Positions 32,041 through 44,405 are shown, counted from the first letter of the stretch. The stretch is DNA of 64,000 bases from Dysidea avara (GCF_963678975.1 NC_089285.1:10526694-10590693); one strand, 5' to 3'. The notes: generated by a model not told the origin, from the sequence alone. A program made the numbers and translations.

Positions 32041-32499
32041 TATGCTGACCTTCCCAATTTGCGAGCCAGTGAGTTACCTTTGTCTACTATTCCAACAGGG
32101 GTGATGGTGACCCCTTTTAGACCGGACGTTGTTATACACAATACCATCGCTTCCAGTTTGTTGTTATTTGAACTGACGTGTCCATTAGACAGTGCCCACC
32201 ATCTTAGAGAAGCTAGATCTCGTAAGCAAGATAAAATTGAGTACCACCAAATACTATCGGAACTAGATCGGCTAGATATTACCAACTATTATGAGACCCT
32301 TGAGATCAGTGTTCTAGGGCACTACCATCAATATTCTGTTACCAACACTTACAATGCACTCCGTTTTGTTGACCAGGATTTGTCTATTACCAAATCCTCA
32401 GTGAGACAACTACTAGATGATGCCTCAAAGGTGTGTGTTGCAGCATCCCAGAGAATTTTTATGGCTAGAAATTACAGGGAGTGGCTGTGTCCAACCTAG
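32041..32499 (+). pseudogene. C-terminal fragment of a retroelement polyprotein with a PD-(D/E)XK-like motif
   Basis: The 147-codon frame reads TPFRPDVVIHN and, 20 residues later, LLFELTCPLDS, the RPD...ELT pattern of PD-(D/E)XK-type nuclease folds. HLREARSRKQDKIEYHQIL and a conserved ISVLGHY segment follow. This tail resembles one I associate with multicopy reverse-transcriptase proteins of sponges and cnidarians. No reverse transcriptase lies upstream, so the copy is 5' truncated, as is usual for retroelements. The family assignment is from memory and tentative. Confidence 0.45.
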
Positions 32500-32839
32500 T
32501 ACTTGCGTAATTATTGTAGTCTAATTTTTTACTTGTATGTTATACATGTAGTTACTGTATAGCCTTATATATCTGTAGGTCATTTTTTTTTTCCACCCTT
32601 GCCATGCCCACACTGGGTTCATTTGCAAACCAGTATTTTGTGGTCGCATGAGACCGAGGTTTTGTTGTGGATTTGTATGTCTTCTCATTATTTATTAATA
32701 ATGGTCTCAATCAATGTAGTTTTGTACTAGTCTCGCGTGGCCTGTCACAGAAATATCGGTCCGGCCGGACCGATTTTGGATACCAACACTGGTACGGCTG
32801 GACCAAATTTGGTTGACCAAGTTTAGTCTGGCCGGACCA
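32500..32839. other. Possible 3' UTR of the retroelement fragment
   Basis: No frame. It includes 'ccggccggacc'-type short repeats at 32755-32840. Confidence 0.3.
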
Positions 32840-32926
32840 TTTTTATTATTATTGTTAGCACTTTACAGTGACCAGCACTGAAGGTCTGACAGCAACATGT
32901 GCCGCAGCCTTAGGATTACCTAACTT
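32840..32926 (-). mobile_element. SINE 3'-end fragment
   Basis: Read on the minus strand, it matches the last ~80 bp of the SINE at 62948-63228 ('cagtgctggtcactgtaaag' then an AAT-rich tail). Confidence 0.65.
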
Positions 32927-33108
32927 ATAGTTTCAAGGACTTAGACCTATTACCAATTTAATGTACATATGTATACATAGTGAATATAATACTGGAGGAC
33001 AGGCCTAGGAATTCCTAGTGAGACTTTCTTTATGCACTATATGCACTATTATTTTCATAAATGTTCACTATCTTTATAATCAATAATAATCAACCTGATT
33101 ATATTGTA

Positions 33109-33257
33109 CAGTAAAACCTGTCTATTCCAGTCACCTTTGGGCCAAAATTTCCTGACTTTAGGTCATTTGTACACAAATGACATATTTGGGGATTTTTCAA
33201 TGGCCGGTTTAGACAGGTGACCTATTATACAGTGGCCTGATTAGACAGGCTTCACTG
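33109..33257. mobile_element. 149-bp MITE, TA target
   Basis: The ends CAGTAAAACCTGTCTA and 'agacaggcttcactg' are imperfect inverted repeats with TA on both sides (33107-33108, 33258-33259). 'tgacctatt.ta.acagtggcc' adds a third, internal copy of the end. Confidence 0.6.
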
Positions 33258-33457
33258 TATTTGAATTATTTCCAAAATATATTATGTATGTATACAGCAT
33301 ACTAATGTCATTATTTTTAATGACTGTAAGACCATCATGTTAACATTGTACTGACATAAATCTAAGCATTCCTTATATAATACTCTATTGCAAAAAGATA
33401 ATATTTAGGTGTACTGATCAGATCTAGATCTTATACCGAAGAAAGGCTATTTTGGGG

Positions 33458-34316
33458 TTAATGTTTTTGTGTATAGCTAAGGCATGATGCACGTGGCCAA
33501 CGATGTTGCCAGATTTGATAATTGCTACCGTGTACGGATCCAAGATGTTCGTCCTCTATTATACAGCTTAGCTCTCCCATGCATCAACAATCTTTATACA
33601 TGATGTATATAGCTGTCCATTTCGAATGACTGGATCCATTTGTGTGTGTTCAATGAATATATAACTATTAGTAGGGGTGGTTTAGCCTATGTACATAGTT
33701 TTCCCTAAAATTAAAAATCCAATTAGCATAATATGGCTACAAGGTAAAATTTAATTACCATCAAAGCTTCATGCTAAATGATACCAGCAACCACAACATT
33801 TAGTGTTATTACCCAACACTTTATTCAATTAGTTACCATGCACACCAGCCAATGTGCTTCACCATTGTGAACCACAAATGAATGAAGTTACATGACACAA
33901 TTAAAAAACAATACAATGGTGAAGCACATTGGCTGGTGTGCATGGTAACTAATTGAATAGTGTTGGGTAATAACACTAAATGTTGTGGTTGCTGATACCA
34001 TTTAGCATGAAGCTTTGATGGTAATTAAATTTTACCTTGTAGCCATATTATGCTAATTGGATTTTTAATTTTAGGGAAAGCTATGTACATAGGCTAAACC
34101 ACCCGTTATATATTTATTGAACACACACAAATGGATTCAGTCATTCGAAATGGTCAGCTACATCATGTATAAAGATTGTGGATGCATGGGAGAGAGCTAA
34201 GCTGTATAATAGAGGACGAACATCTTGGATCCGTACACGGTAGCAATTATCAAATCTGGCAACATCGTTGGCCACGTGTGTCATGCCTCAGCTGTTCACA
34301 CAAAAAAACATTAATT
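33458..34316. mobile_element. Foldback element: two ~410-bp arms around a 44-bp spacer
   Basis: The left arm (33458-33868) and right arm (33913-34316) are inverted copies over their whole length with few differences, including small indels. Landmarks are 'cacgtggccaacgatgttgcc' outside and 'accagccaatgtgcttcacc' inside. No gene. A partial copy of the inner region is at 34745-34865. Confidence 0.9.
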
Positions 34317-34744
34317 TTACTGTTATGTGCTCTATGGTATACCCATCCAACGCTGACTGTAGCGGTCCTTTTCAACACACACATGCACATTATTATTACA
34401 GCACATTGTACAAAGGTGTAGTCAAACAATATTATGAAGTACAGAGGTAAAATACGTATGCTGACAGTCCAGCAATATCTTGTGCTGCCAGCCTCATTTT
34501 GTGCTGCTAGAAAGGTGCAAGTGTGTATGTTACTATAGATTTAATAATTGGCCAAATTTTAACTCATACCTATGATCCAGCTTTAGGCATGGCCTGTGTG
34601 TTGCTTTGGTTAAAGTAGCACAGTATAACTTGGGTGTTGACAGCCCAAGGCATTGATGCAATTAATGTTTTACATTTGATGTGGATGGACAAACTTAATC
34701 TTTCAGATTCACATTACCCAGTACCCACCAACTTTATTTTTAAT

Positions 34745-34865
34745 TGTGTTATGTACTTCATTCATTTGTGTCATGTACTTCATTTGTGGTTGACATTGGT
34801 CAAGCACATCTGCTGGTATGCATGGTAACTAATTAAATAAAGTGTTGGGTAATAATACTAGATGT
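34745..34865. repeat. Partial copy of the foldback element's inner region
   Basis: 'ggtatgcatggtaactaatt' and 'agtgttgggtaataatacta' match 33930-33985 with divergence. Confidence 0.65.
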
Positions 34866-37515
34866 CGTGCATAGTGTTGATGTGTATTGGCATGTAAGGG
34901 AAGTACATACGTCACTTCAGTGATCACCGGCAGCATGTTTTTCCTTTCTTAAACAGTATAAGGACCCTTAGGAAAGGATGTAGCACATTCATAGGTATAG
35001 GGCAGGCATGGGCAGGCTAATTGGATATTAATTCTCCTGTGTGTTTTATTAGAGTAAGTGAATTTCCTTTCTGAACTTCATTTTTAAACTTTATTTCTAC
35101 TTGCCTACATTACAAAGAAGATAAACCAAGGTACAAAAAAGTGTGTTAAGCATAGGTGTGTACAATTGGTTTGTAGTTCTATTGTTCAACTAATCCTGCT
35201 CACATTATTGCATGCTGTGTGAATGGTGCATGCTGACTTTTAATACTCGATAGTTTGCAATGCAATTGGTCATGTACAAATTAGTAATGTACACTGCAAA
35301 ATAAATTGGATTTGTTCATATCAGGAACACATCAAATCCTATGGACATTCCATACACTACCAACGTTACAGGCAAAATTCAAACATGGCGTCCAATTTTA
35401 ATGATGTATATCATTGGTTACATCATCCTTACGCACAACAGGGATACACAGAGTGGGCAGCTGTTTCATTGTTTTGTGCATAGGCAGCAAAGCTGAACCC
35501 CATCCAGTCGACGGATAATCTTGCCAAAGTCAACTAAAGTAATTTTGAATTGATAGCGAATATAGAATGCCTATCCTATTGTGTTTGTGCTACTAATCTT
35601 CCGTTGTTCCATTCGACTTTGTTTCCATAGGTGATGTTTGTGAGCATGCACTTCCATAAAATGTCCTAATAAGGAATTTTAAAAGTCACTATTTATAATG
35701 TACGGCAGCCATGTTTGAATTTCAGTGTTGACAGAGTTACATGTTCCCTTAAGATTTAAGATTAAATACTGAGCAGTCAGCTCAGCTGGTTTGCCCAGGG
35801 GGATAAAAGCCCCAAAAGGTACAATCATCTTGTTGCACACCACACCATATGTGCAGCACACTAAATGTGTTTCATATGTGATACTATAGTGCATATGAAC
35901 AGGAGTGCATCGAATCCTATGCATATGGTATTATATTGGTGGCGCAAATATATTATGCACTACTGCAGCACGTGTAGTTAGAGTCGCACAAAGTGAAAAT
36001 CTCCATTGGGCCAATCCAGCGACTAATAACACTCTCACCTAAGCTAGACAGTATAATAAAAGTGTCTGCAGTAACACTGGAGTGATATCACTAAGAAAAG
36101 TGCAGTTTTTGGGTGCAGAACTCCTATGTAAACTCCTATGTAAATTTCATTATCAAAGTTTTCCCCACTACTCTTTGACCTGCTCCACCACCATGTGCAT
36201 ACATCACTTCCACTGACTAATGTGGGTCTTTGAGATCTGATGAATATATATTTCCAGTCTGGTTGAAATTTCTTGGAGTGAACTGCAAAAAAAATTGATA
36301 ACTACTCTATTATAGAACAGTTTCATAAAAGTATAGAACTAGTCCAGGATCATATTGAAATTTATCATCATGACTAAATCACATTTCAGGAATATATGCA
36401 CAGTAGTGGTCGGCACCAAACAGCAATAAATAGCCACCATCTTACAGATTCAGCTCTGGCTTACACAAGTTGAGGTCCCAAAAATTTAATCCTACGTACA
36501 CAACTTTGTAGCCACCACTATTCTAAACCTGGTCACCTCATAACTAATCATTATGTAATGTGGTGCAACATAAATATTGTTGTGTTCATGAATAACAGCA
36601 TCTGTCTACCTTCTATTATACAGCTAGCTACTATTCAGTGTCGTAGCATAGCCACTATAATCACTGGAAAATACAATGGTTAACCGGAATGGAATGGTAG
36701 AAATTATCTAAGCATTCACTTGTGTTTGCTTCATAGTTTGTATGGGTATTCACAATTTTGACTGTTACGATTACAATTATTTCCTAATTGCACAAAAATT
36801 TGTGTGATTGCCTACTAATCACATAGTGACTATCATTAATCTGACAACTATAGCAACTGTTACTAAGCAACAGAAATTCAAGGCTAATCTCACTTAGCAA
36901 CCATTGCTATGGCACCAAAGTGACTTTACCATGTACTCTATTATCTATGACCTTAGCAAAGGCCTACAACTATGTTAAGCAACTACATTGTTGGAGATAT
37001 ATCACTATGGTAACATCAGCTGTTGATAGAATCACTCCATACTGTCAGACTGACAGTGCAATTACAAAAACAAACCATGCAATTTACTCTATTAAATTGC
37101 GAGCATATCATATATTCCAGAACTTTTGCTGTGCACACAATGTATAAATAATTTATTTGGGTGAACTTTGACATAGCTAAATGATTATTAGGTGTATAAT
37201 ATAATTATTATTATTATGCTGGTCGTTTAGCAATGGAATTATATTTTAAGACATAAACCATTTGGCATAAACACAAGAAAGACTACAATGATAATGCACG
37301 TTTCCAAACTTATGACTAGTGCAAAGCTACACCACTCTAGATCAATGTCTTTTGGAGTCTAAGGTGGCATTGTGTCAGTCTCACCCCAAGCCCTGTGTAT
37401 GTACTTACACAGACACCCAGTGCAGAGTGCTATTCCCATTCATGGTACTTAAAGGATAACGTATTGAATCTATCTGTTCTCTGGATGTGGGTCATCATTA
37501 TAACATTATCACAGA
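34866..37515. other. 2.6-kb noncoding stretch
   Basis: No gene is supported. A 33-codon frame beginning at an ATG near 35384 (MASNFNDVYHWLHHPYAQQ...) is coding-like but isolated. Part of that segment ('aaattcaaacatggc') recurs inverted near 35710-35725. Confidence 0.35.
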
Positions 37516-37521
37516 TAGGCC

Positions 37522-38438
37522 CAGTGTTTATTCTAGGGCTGTTAGTGGGGGAACTTTCCCCCCCTAAAATCTCAGACTCACCCCCCTAAAATTGTGAGTA
37601 ACTAATATTTGGTTAAGCTTGTTTTTTTTTTTTAAATGACACACTAAACTTATCAAAAATGATCTCAGATTCAATCTCAGAGTGGTTAATATGTAAAATT
37701 TTCCCAGGTTAACAAATGCAAATACAACCTTAAAATGTTGCCCCTCAGATTCAGTATCAGATCTACATTAATAAATTCATGCATATCAATATCTGAGAGC
37801 CCAAGTTTACCCAATATAGAAAAAATAACTCTCCTTACATTCAATCTCAGAAGGTGTGATTTGTAAAAATTTTCTACTTTCAAAATGGCATGCACAGCCA
37901 GCGCAAATACCCCCAGATTTAATCTCAGAAAGCCTGATCATAGTTTTGAAAAACTTCCTGTATTGCAATAACCCACATGAAAATGCCCTAGTATTTAATT
38001 TCAAACACTTTGTTTATTTCTTGGAAGACATCCACCCATGCAGATCTTGTAATTCATTATATAGTGTTTTGTGGTATCATATGTACAATGACAGTTAATA
38101 CTCGCCAGATGGTATGATTGGTAGAGATTAATGTATGAGTGTATAGTATGACATAACAATGTGATACACTAGTACACTGCATATTAAATGTTGAATATCT
38201 TTACAATTTGTGTGTGATCAGTCTTCATACACACAATCACAAAAATCAATCAAAATCAACATTCATGCATGACACAGCTAGCCTTACATGACTAACCAGT
38301 ATTTAGCAAACTACCTCAACTGTTTTACATAGTTGTGAACTTGGAAAACTATGTAACAAACTTTCACCTAGTCACTCCCCAAATTCCTGACCCCCCCCCC
38401 CCCCCCCCCCCAAAGGAGAAATCCTAGAATAAACACTG
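37522..38438. mobile_element. hAT-like element, 917 bp, nested; contains a 21-nt poly(C)
   Basis: The ends CAGTGTTTATTCTAGG and their complement are flanked by exact 8-bp duplications GATAGGCC (37514-37521, 38439-38446). 'cagattcaatctcag'-like phrases recur several times inside (37670-37930). C21 occupies 38391-38411. No transposase frame. Confidence 0.85.
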
Positions 38439-38458
38439 GATAGGCCTGCATCAAATAT

Positions 38459-38795
38459 CACTGTGAAAAAGGTGGGATATAAGATGGTATTTCCAGTGGC
38501 TTATTGAATACAAATAAGCCTTAATATAAATCCTGTATTATACTCATCTTATACTTTAGTATAATGCATACTATACTATTGCATGTATGGTTTCAGTTTA
38601 ATTACCACAATACTTGAAATAGCTTATATCTGATATAATGCCCAAGCTATACCATCACATGTATGGTTTCAGTATGTTTAACACATTAACTAAAGCCTTA
38701 TGTAGGATTGCTAGTATAATACAGGTTATACCAACCTTTTTTGTATTCAATAAGCCACTGGAAATACCATCTTATATCCCTCTTTTTTCACAGTG
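38459..38795. mobile_element. 337-bp MITE nested in the same outer element
   Basis: The ends CACTGTGAAAAAGGTGGGAT and their near-complement extend as inverted repeats over about 55 bp. Confidence 0.75.
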
Positions 38796-39176
38796 TATGC
38801 CAGCATAATATAAAAGCACAATAGGCTGGAGTGCTACTCCAGCATAATGCTAGCATATTAGGTGGACATTTCAGCTTAACTCCATGAAAATAAATTGATA
38901 CTACCTAATAGAGCAGTCAGTGGAACTTAAAATTGTACATAGCTCCTAAGATAGATACTCTCTAATAGAACAGTCACTTTGTAGTGAAATGCTCTAATAG
39001 AGCATTTACTAATTAAAATTATTGTAAGAATTGTTGCTAACCTAGGAGCACAATGGAAACTGAAGAGCATAATAACTAGGTGAAAATTTTGGGAAATTCC
39101 TGAGAGCATCATTTGATTGTGGGCAAAATTTTGAACATGCCTAATCACAGAAGCAATTGTCAATTCACCAAAGCAC

Positions 39177-40013
39177 ATGTGTTCTTTGCCCTCAAAAATG
39201 GTGTCTTATTGTGCATATGTGATTTTATAGAGTGCCACATCCTATTTTATGAGAGATTGTGTGCTTTAGACCCCTTGCTGCCAGAGTTTCTACAATGGAA
39301 CATGACAATTAGGACACCTACTGTGACGACACTTGATAATAGTCCCAAAAAGCAGTGTTGGGAGTAACGTGTTACGTAATATTATTGCTTTTGTGGCAAC
39401 TAAGTAATATAATGAAATACACTATAAAAACAGGTAATATAACTCAAGTTACTTTGCTTACTAATGTAACGCGTTACCTAAGTAATATAGAGTCTAATAT
39501 TACATAATATTATTATTACAAGTAACGAAGTTACTAATCTCGTTAGTAATCCACTGTGTAACGCCTAGCCAAAACGAAGTAATGAAGCCTACTGAATGAA
39601 GCTTATTCACCAGCTTCTTACTTATAACCAAGATTTGTACATTGCCCAACAACACAATCATGTCACATGATAGGGTGGTAGTTGCACACGTGACAGCTTA
39701 AGGCTGTGGACACAAAGTAATATAATATGTAATATTATTATAGTTACTTTATTTTTTGGGTAATATGTAACTGTAACTAAATAGTTCTGTTGCAAGTAAT
39801 ATGTAATATGTAACTATATAAAAAGTAACTATCCCAACACTGCCAAAGAGTATCCCCTTAACATGTAACTTGGAAATCAGAACACCTTGAAAAACAGGAC
39901 AAATTTGGTTGGTCCCAAGGTGTCCTTAATACACAGGTTTCACTGTATAACATAATCTCTTCCTCTGCATGCCATTGCTCATGTGAAATTTAGCTTGTAA
40001 CATACATAAATTG
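39177..40013. repeat. Right partner of the segmental duplication (see 1130-1479)
   Basis: It matches 1140-1479 on both sides of the insertion at 39353-39842, in the same order and orientation, and continues into the gene at 40014. Confidence 0.65.
39353..39842. mobile_element. hAT MITE, 490 bp
   Basis: The ends CAGTGTTGGGAGTAACG and 'taactatcccaacactg' are inverted repeats of the CAGTGTTGGG type known for hAT MITEs. The flanks CCAAAAAG and CCAAAGAG form an 8-bp duplication with one change. The uninterrupted target is visible at 1302-1309. The inside is rich in 'taatattac'. Confidence 0.85.
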
Positions 40014-40637
40014 CTATTGACGTCGTACATACATAGCAACAGTATCACTGTCATCAGATTTTTTCTCATGATCTAGTTTATTGAAGTAGTCTGTTATTGG
40101 GTAAACCCAATCACCTCCAGGCTTTGGATTTGTGTAACAATTTCTCTGATTGATCTGTAATAATTTATCATTTATGACATACACACACATGTGCATGGAT
40201 GATGTGTTACACCATGTAAACTTTTTTCCTGCTTCAATAAATTCAGTATTAACACAGAATTCTTTCACAGTTGTCTGATATTCAGTAGCTTCCTCCTTTG
40301 AGGTTTTTAAAGTTTCAGCTAAGCTATCAGTCTGTAAATTCTTGAGTAGTTCAATCCAAGTCAATTGCTTCTTTTGCATACCGGCTGTTTCTCTAACTGC
40401 TGTGAGTTTGATTCCATCATTGCCTGCCATAACAAATGCTCCTCCTCCGCTTAGATCACCTCCCACCATAATTGATGAAATGATGCGAGCTGAGAAATCC
40501 AGACAATTTTTATCAAGATGTATCATTGCTTTAGCTTTACCTCCACCAATTGCCGTTGGTACATTCGGTACAATTGTTATCCAAATGCCATATTCAGTGT
40601 TATCCTCGACTGTACACGTCGATAAGAGTGCGCCCAT
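40014..40637 (-). CDS. 207-aa protein of unknown family, possible N-myristoylation signal
   Basis: Starts at ATG 40637; the frame is open further upstream, but this ATG aligns with the start of the paralogue at 10647. It begins MGALLSTC, fitting an N-myristoylation signal (Gly2, Ser6) followed by a Cys that could be palmitoylated. The N-terminal half has 'AIGGGKAKAMI', 'DFSARIISSI' and 'GGDLSGGGAFVMAG'; the C-terminal half has 'VYVINDKLLQINQRNCY' and 'GGDWVYPITDYFNKLDHEK'. No transmembrane segment. The predicted role is a membrane-anchored cytosolic protein, by inference only. It is the intact member of the pair whose other copy is broken at 1480-10647. Confidence 0.7.
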   Translation of the reverse strand: MGALLSTCTVEDNTEYGIWITIVPNVPTAIGGGKAKAMIHLDKNCLDFSARIISSIMVGGDLSGGGAFVMAGNDGIKLTAVRETAGMQKKQLTWIELLKNLQTDSLAETLKTSKEEATEYQTTVKEFCVNTEFIEAGKKFTWCNTSSMHMCVYVINDKLLQINQRNCYTNPKPGGDWVYPITDYFNKLDHEKKSDDSDTVAMYVRRQ

Positions 40638-40739
40638 GATTAGAGGTAAATATGCTCGAGGCGTGGTTCTATGCGTAAAGTATTGACCATGCGGCAGGCA
40701 TAAAAGTGAGCGCCCAGCGCTGTCACAGTCCCAGACTCG

Positions 40740-40870
40740 TACTCGTACTCGTAATACAAAGCTTGCGCATATCAAGACTCACGGTAGTGAGTCGTGAGGC
40801 CAAGAAGCACAAAGCGTGCGCCCACAAAACAATAAATCAAGACTCACGGTAGTGAGTCTTGAGCACACAG
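40740..40870. repeat. Duplicated hairpin motif upstream of the 207-aa gene
   Basis: 'tcaagactcacggtagtgagt' occurs twice (about 40769 and 40838). AAGACTCAC-GGTA-GTGAGTCTT in the second copy is a perfect 9-bp stem. An (ACTCGT)3 repeat precedes it. Confidence 0.65.
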
Positions 40871-42111
40871 ATGAGTATTAAGGAATTTCTTAGTGCTGTG
40901 ATAATGCTCAAAATAAGCATAAAGGAGCTGGGTTCCAATGAAGTGAGATTTTGAGCACTAAGAAGTACCTTATGACACATCCTTGTACTTTTCTTGCTTA
41001 TGCTATATTACACTGAATTGAAAGCACTGTAACTTGAGAACAAGATGTTGAAACAACTTGCAACTGCCTTCATTAAACTAGAAATTTAATTACCTTTCAT
41101 ATGGTGCCCAGTATCAGGACAAGGGACCTTTTGTTCAAGCTCTGTGCTTGATAATTGAACTGCTGTAGTTCATGGTTTTCTGTTGAGATATCCACCTGTG
41201 ACCTATTAAAATTTTAGCATTAAATAACTTTTGTTATACCCTTTTAATAAGAAACGATACACATCAGGATGATCCTTGTACATAGTACTACACAATCGTC
41301 AGCATTGAAGGTCCAAAACTTTAACAAAATCCCTGCAAATGGAAATTTTAGTGATTTCGTTTACTGCTTAGGTGAGAAAACTATTTGTATTTTTTATAGA
41401 TTACTAATAGGCTATTATGTTTCAGCTGTATGCTTTGTACTACTATGATACTAGGCCCAGCAGTTAACTTGATAGAAACATGATTGAATTTTAATAGTAA
41501 CAAATAGTTTTCTTGTCAGGGTGCAAAAAGGGGTGTTCCTGAGGACTTTTTACGTGCCTCCCCTTCTTAAAACTCTTAGTGCACGCTCCATATACTCTGT
41601 AAAAAAATTGGTGCTTTTATCAAAAAGTGAATGAATATTTGGCTTAGGCGCTGGGAAGTAGAGCTAGTAAAGCCAATGCTGTGAGATTGTATACTTACCT
41701 CAACTCAAAAGTTGCTAGTCAGACAAGTGGGCTAGGGCCTTGAACCATCTTTGTGGTTACCACAAAACATAAACAAATTACCTAAGTACATGCCAGAGCC
41801 TTTGACACCAGCCCTCCAGTGGTACTGCAGCTGCTGAAGCTGAATAGCCTAATAATCTGCTGGCCACAGCCCATTACAACTGATTTCTGATTATGGTAAA
41901 AACATGGTCATTGTTGGATAACTGGGTTGAGAGACCCGAAACACATTTTCATTATTTTTAGCATTCAGATAATGTTTAGCTTTATTGTCACTATAAGTTG
42001 CTGTGGCAATCAGGTCTTAAACATTTAGTGACAAGTTTTCAGCAATGTGATGAGACAATACATAAAATGTATAGGAATGGCTAGATGGACTATCAGCCAT
42101 ATCATATTCTA
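40871..42111. other. Noncoding stretch
   Basis: Nothing that I can assign. Confidence 0.35.
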
Positions 42112-42330
42112 CACAGTAAAACAAACTAGTGAAGGTCACTACTAATGTCTGCCACAATACTCACTATTTTTGTGTAGTGAAGTTCACTACTAGTTTTGTA
42201 GTGAACATCACTACCGTCTAGTGACGTTCACTACTATGTAGTGAGGGTCACTACAAAAAAGTATAATGTCACTACACAAAAATAGTCAGTATTGTGGCAG
42301 TGACCTTCATTATAGTTTGTTTTTACTGTG
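42112..42330. mobile_element. 219-bp MITE made of short palindromes
   Basis: The ends CACAGTAAAACAAACTA and 'tagtttgtttttactgtg' are inverted. TA precedes the left end; the right flank is TT. Inside, 'gt(a)gtgaa..tcactac' units repeat in alternating orientation. Similar in style to 9442-9572. Confidence 0.65.
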
Positions 42331-43769
42331 TTCAATAGAGCATGTAACATCATGCAAACACACTTCACGTAGCTACGTACACAAGAATAAGATTAACATT
42401 TTTGCTACCTTATGTATGATATTAGAGACCTATATACTTTTTAAAAAGCCATGGAGAGGACACAATAATAGCTACTGGCCAAAACAAAGCTGTTGAGGGA
42501 AGAATTACAATACAGATTTGCACATGTGGACAGTCATCTATAGAGTTTAGGAACGCATTGCCATCTCATTTTGACTAATCTCTCTCCAGCAGATGCATAT
42601 AGGGAGGACAGGTTTCTGGAGTTCCAGGTACACTCTCTTAAACAATGTAGTTTCAATTTATAGCACAGCATAATTCATACACAATACAGACTGTATTTAT
42701 TCCGTCTATGTTTAGGTGTTGGAACTAATAGTCCAAATATTCTACCTTGGCTCAAACAAAAACAGACCACAGCCCCCAATAGTGAATAACATTAGAGTCA
42801 TTTATAGATTTGAGGTTCATTTTGTCTTGTTACAGGGAGTTTTTAAAAATAGTTGTTCCAATACTAAATAAAGACGGGGTTGGAATAGGTAGTATTGGAA
42901 CACTATTTTTGCTGTGTAGGTTTGTGGCAGCCAACACCTAACTATCAGAATGGAAGAGACACAAGTGTAGTGTATAGATAAAGAAGAACAAGCGTATTCT
43001 TCATGTATTCAAAAAAAATCTTTGCAAAGTAGGAAATTTTATAATAGAGCAGTCAAATTTATGTGGTCAAATTACTCTAATAAAACAGTCATATGGTTTT
43101 ATAAAGAACAGTACGAATGTAGGACAAAATATCTAAAAAATTCCACTAATGCCAAGCTATAAGAGATACACATGTATATCTCAAACTAAGCTACATGTAT
43201 ATCTCAAACCAAGTTATATGAGATACACATGTATATCTCATATAGCTTAAGGACTCCAATTTGTAGAATCATGAATCAATATAGTGCATTTTAAATGTTC
43301 AGAGTCTGTCAGCAGCTGGGGACTATTTCCACATCTGTGACCCACTACCAAATCGGGAAACTACCATTGAAAAATTCTGGCTACAACCCTGTTGTGTCTG
43401 TCTGTCCTTGTCTGTATCTCATAGTAGCCTGAGCAACACTGCACGGTGAAATCAGACTCCAAAGAGTTTTGTGCATGCATGTGTCTACCTATATATGTAG
43501 CTACATGCATCACTTTTATTCATAAATTGTTGTATAAAGGTTAATAATAATAATAATTAAAAGAAATTAGTTGGCACTTGAAGTCAAGAAGAGCCTAATG
43601 CTATAAAAGCACTTAATAATATTGTAGATTGTAGTTCTGTTGGCTTTCTAGCACCTTTGCCCTTCATTTTCACACATGACTGTAAAGTTCAGCCCTTTAC
43701 TGGTATGGTGTTTTCCTGGAAGCGTTTGATTAAGATTAATGGTGATCATATGATATTTTATATATACTA
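42331..43769. other. Noncoding stretch with small palindromes
   Basis: 43150-43250 repeats 'gagatacacatgtatatctc', itself nearly palindromic. CTCTAATAGAGCAGTCA-type motifs lie at about 43040-43090. No gene. Confidence 0.4.
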
Positions 43770-44090
43770 CTTCATTGATAGCACATGGAGTCGTCAATAA
43801 TAACGCTGAGTTGCACCATACAAATATGGTGAATATTATGTGTAAACTATCACAAGTTCCCTGTTATTGAATTGCAAAGCTCAAAGTTCACCCATATCTA
43901 TGTGAATATACTCTAATAGAACACACACCAACTCTACTAAAACACATTGGCACCAAAACTAAGATGTGATGTTACATTCAGGCAATCATGGTATTTGGTT
44001 GAACTGAGGATCTACTGATTTATGTCTGTTTTTATCCCTTAAATGGATGTGACATGCAACAACAACAAAATGAGGTCAGGGTGTGACTAT
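43770..44090. repeat. Dispersed repeat, direct copy at 49430-49768
   Basis: The two copies share long runs such as 'aagatgtgatgttacattca' and 'tttatcccttaaatggatgt' with small indels. No inverted ends or frame. Confidence 0.7.
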
Positions 44091-44163
44091 ACAAGTCCAT
44101 TCTATTTAATATTACAAGGATACAGGTGGTGGAAAATAGTATATAGTTAGTATAATACAGCTA

Positions 44164-44405
44164 TATTATTATTATTTTTATTATTAGCACTTTACAGTGA
44201 CCAGCACTGAATGTCTAACAGCAACATGTGCTGCAGCCTTAGGATTACCTAATGACTTGACTTACTGACTGATAAGGTGTAACAGAAAGGGCCAAAGTAA
44301 GGAAAAAAATCCCTCCAACCCCAGGATTCGAACTGCAGGTCACCCAATGTCTAGTCGGGGCCACACTCAGTCTTCCTCCAGGAGGGATGGATTTTCTTCC
44401 TTAAC
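44164..44405 (-). mobile_element. tRNA-derived SINE, complete copy
   Basis: Read on the minus strand, it has a head containing 'gcagttcgaatcctgg', which matches the RNA polymerase III B box (GTTCGAATCC), then a body ending 'cagtgctggtcactgtaaag' and an AAT-rich tail. Other copies lie at 62948-63228 (complete, plus strand) and, truncated, at 44412-44492, 32840-32926 and 56752-56799. Confidence 0.75.

Larger units (their letters stand above)
37516..39143. mobile_element. Outer MITE (TAGGCCTG family) interrupted by two nested elements
   Basis: The ends match the 19142-19545 element: TAGGCC at 37516, continuing after the first insertion with 'tgcatcaaatat'; the right end near 39143 is the complement of 'taggcatgttcaaaatttt'. 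Removing the insertions at 37522-38438 and 38459-38795 leaves about 0.37 kb, the size of the uninterrupted copy. It carries CTCTAATAGAGCAGTCA-type motifs at 38905-39000. Confidence 0.65.

Noticed and set aside
32059-32499. Stand-alone host nuclease gene
   Set aside because: The RPD/ELT motif sits in the tail typical of a retroelement protein, and the frame lacks a proper start. A truncated mobile element is more likely.
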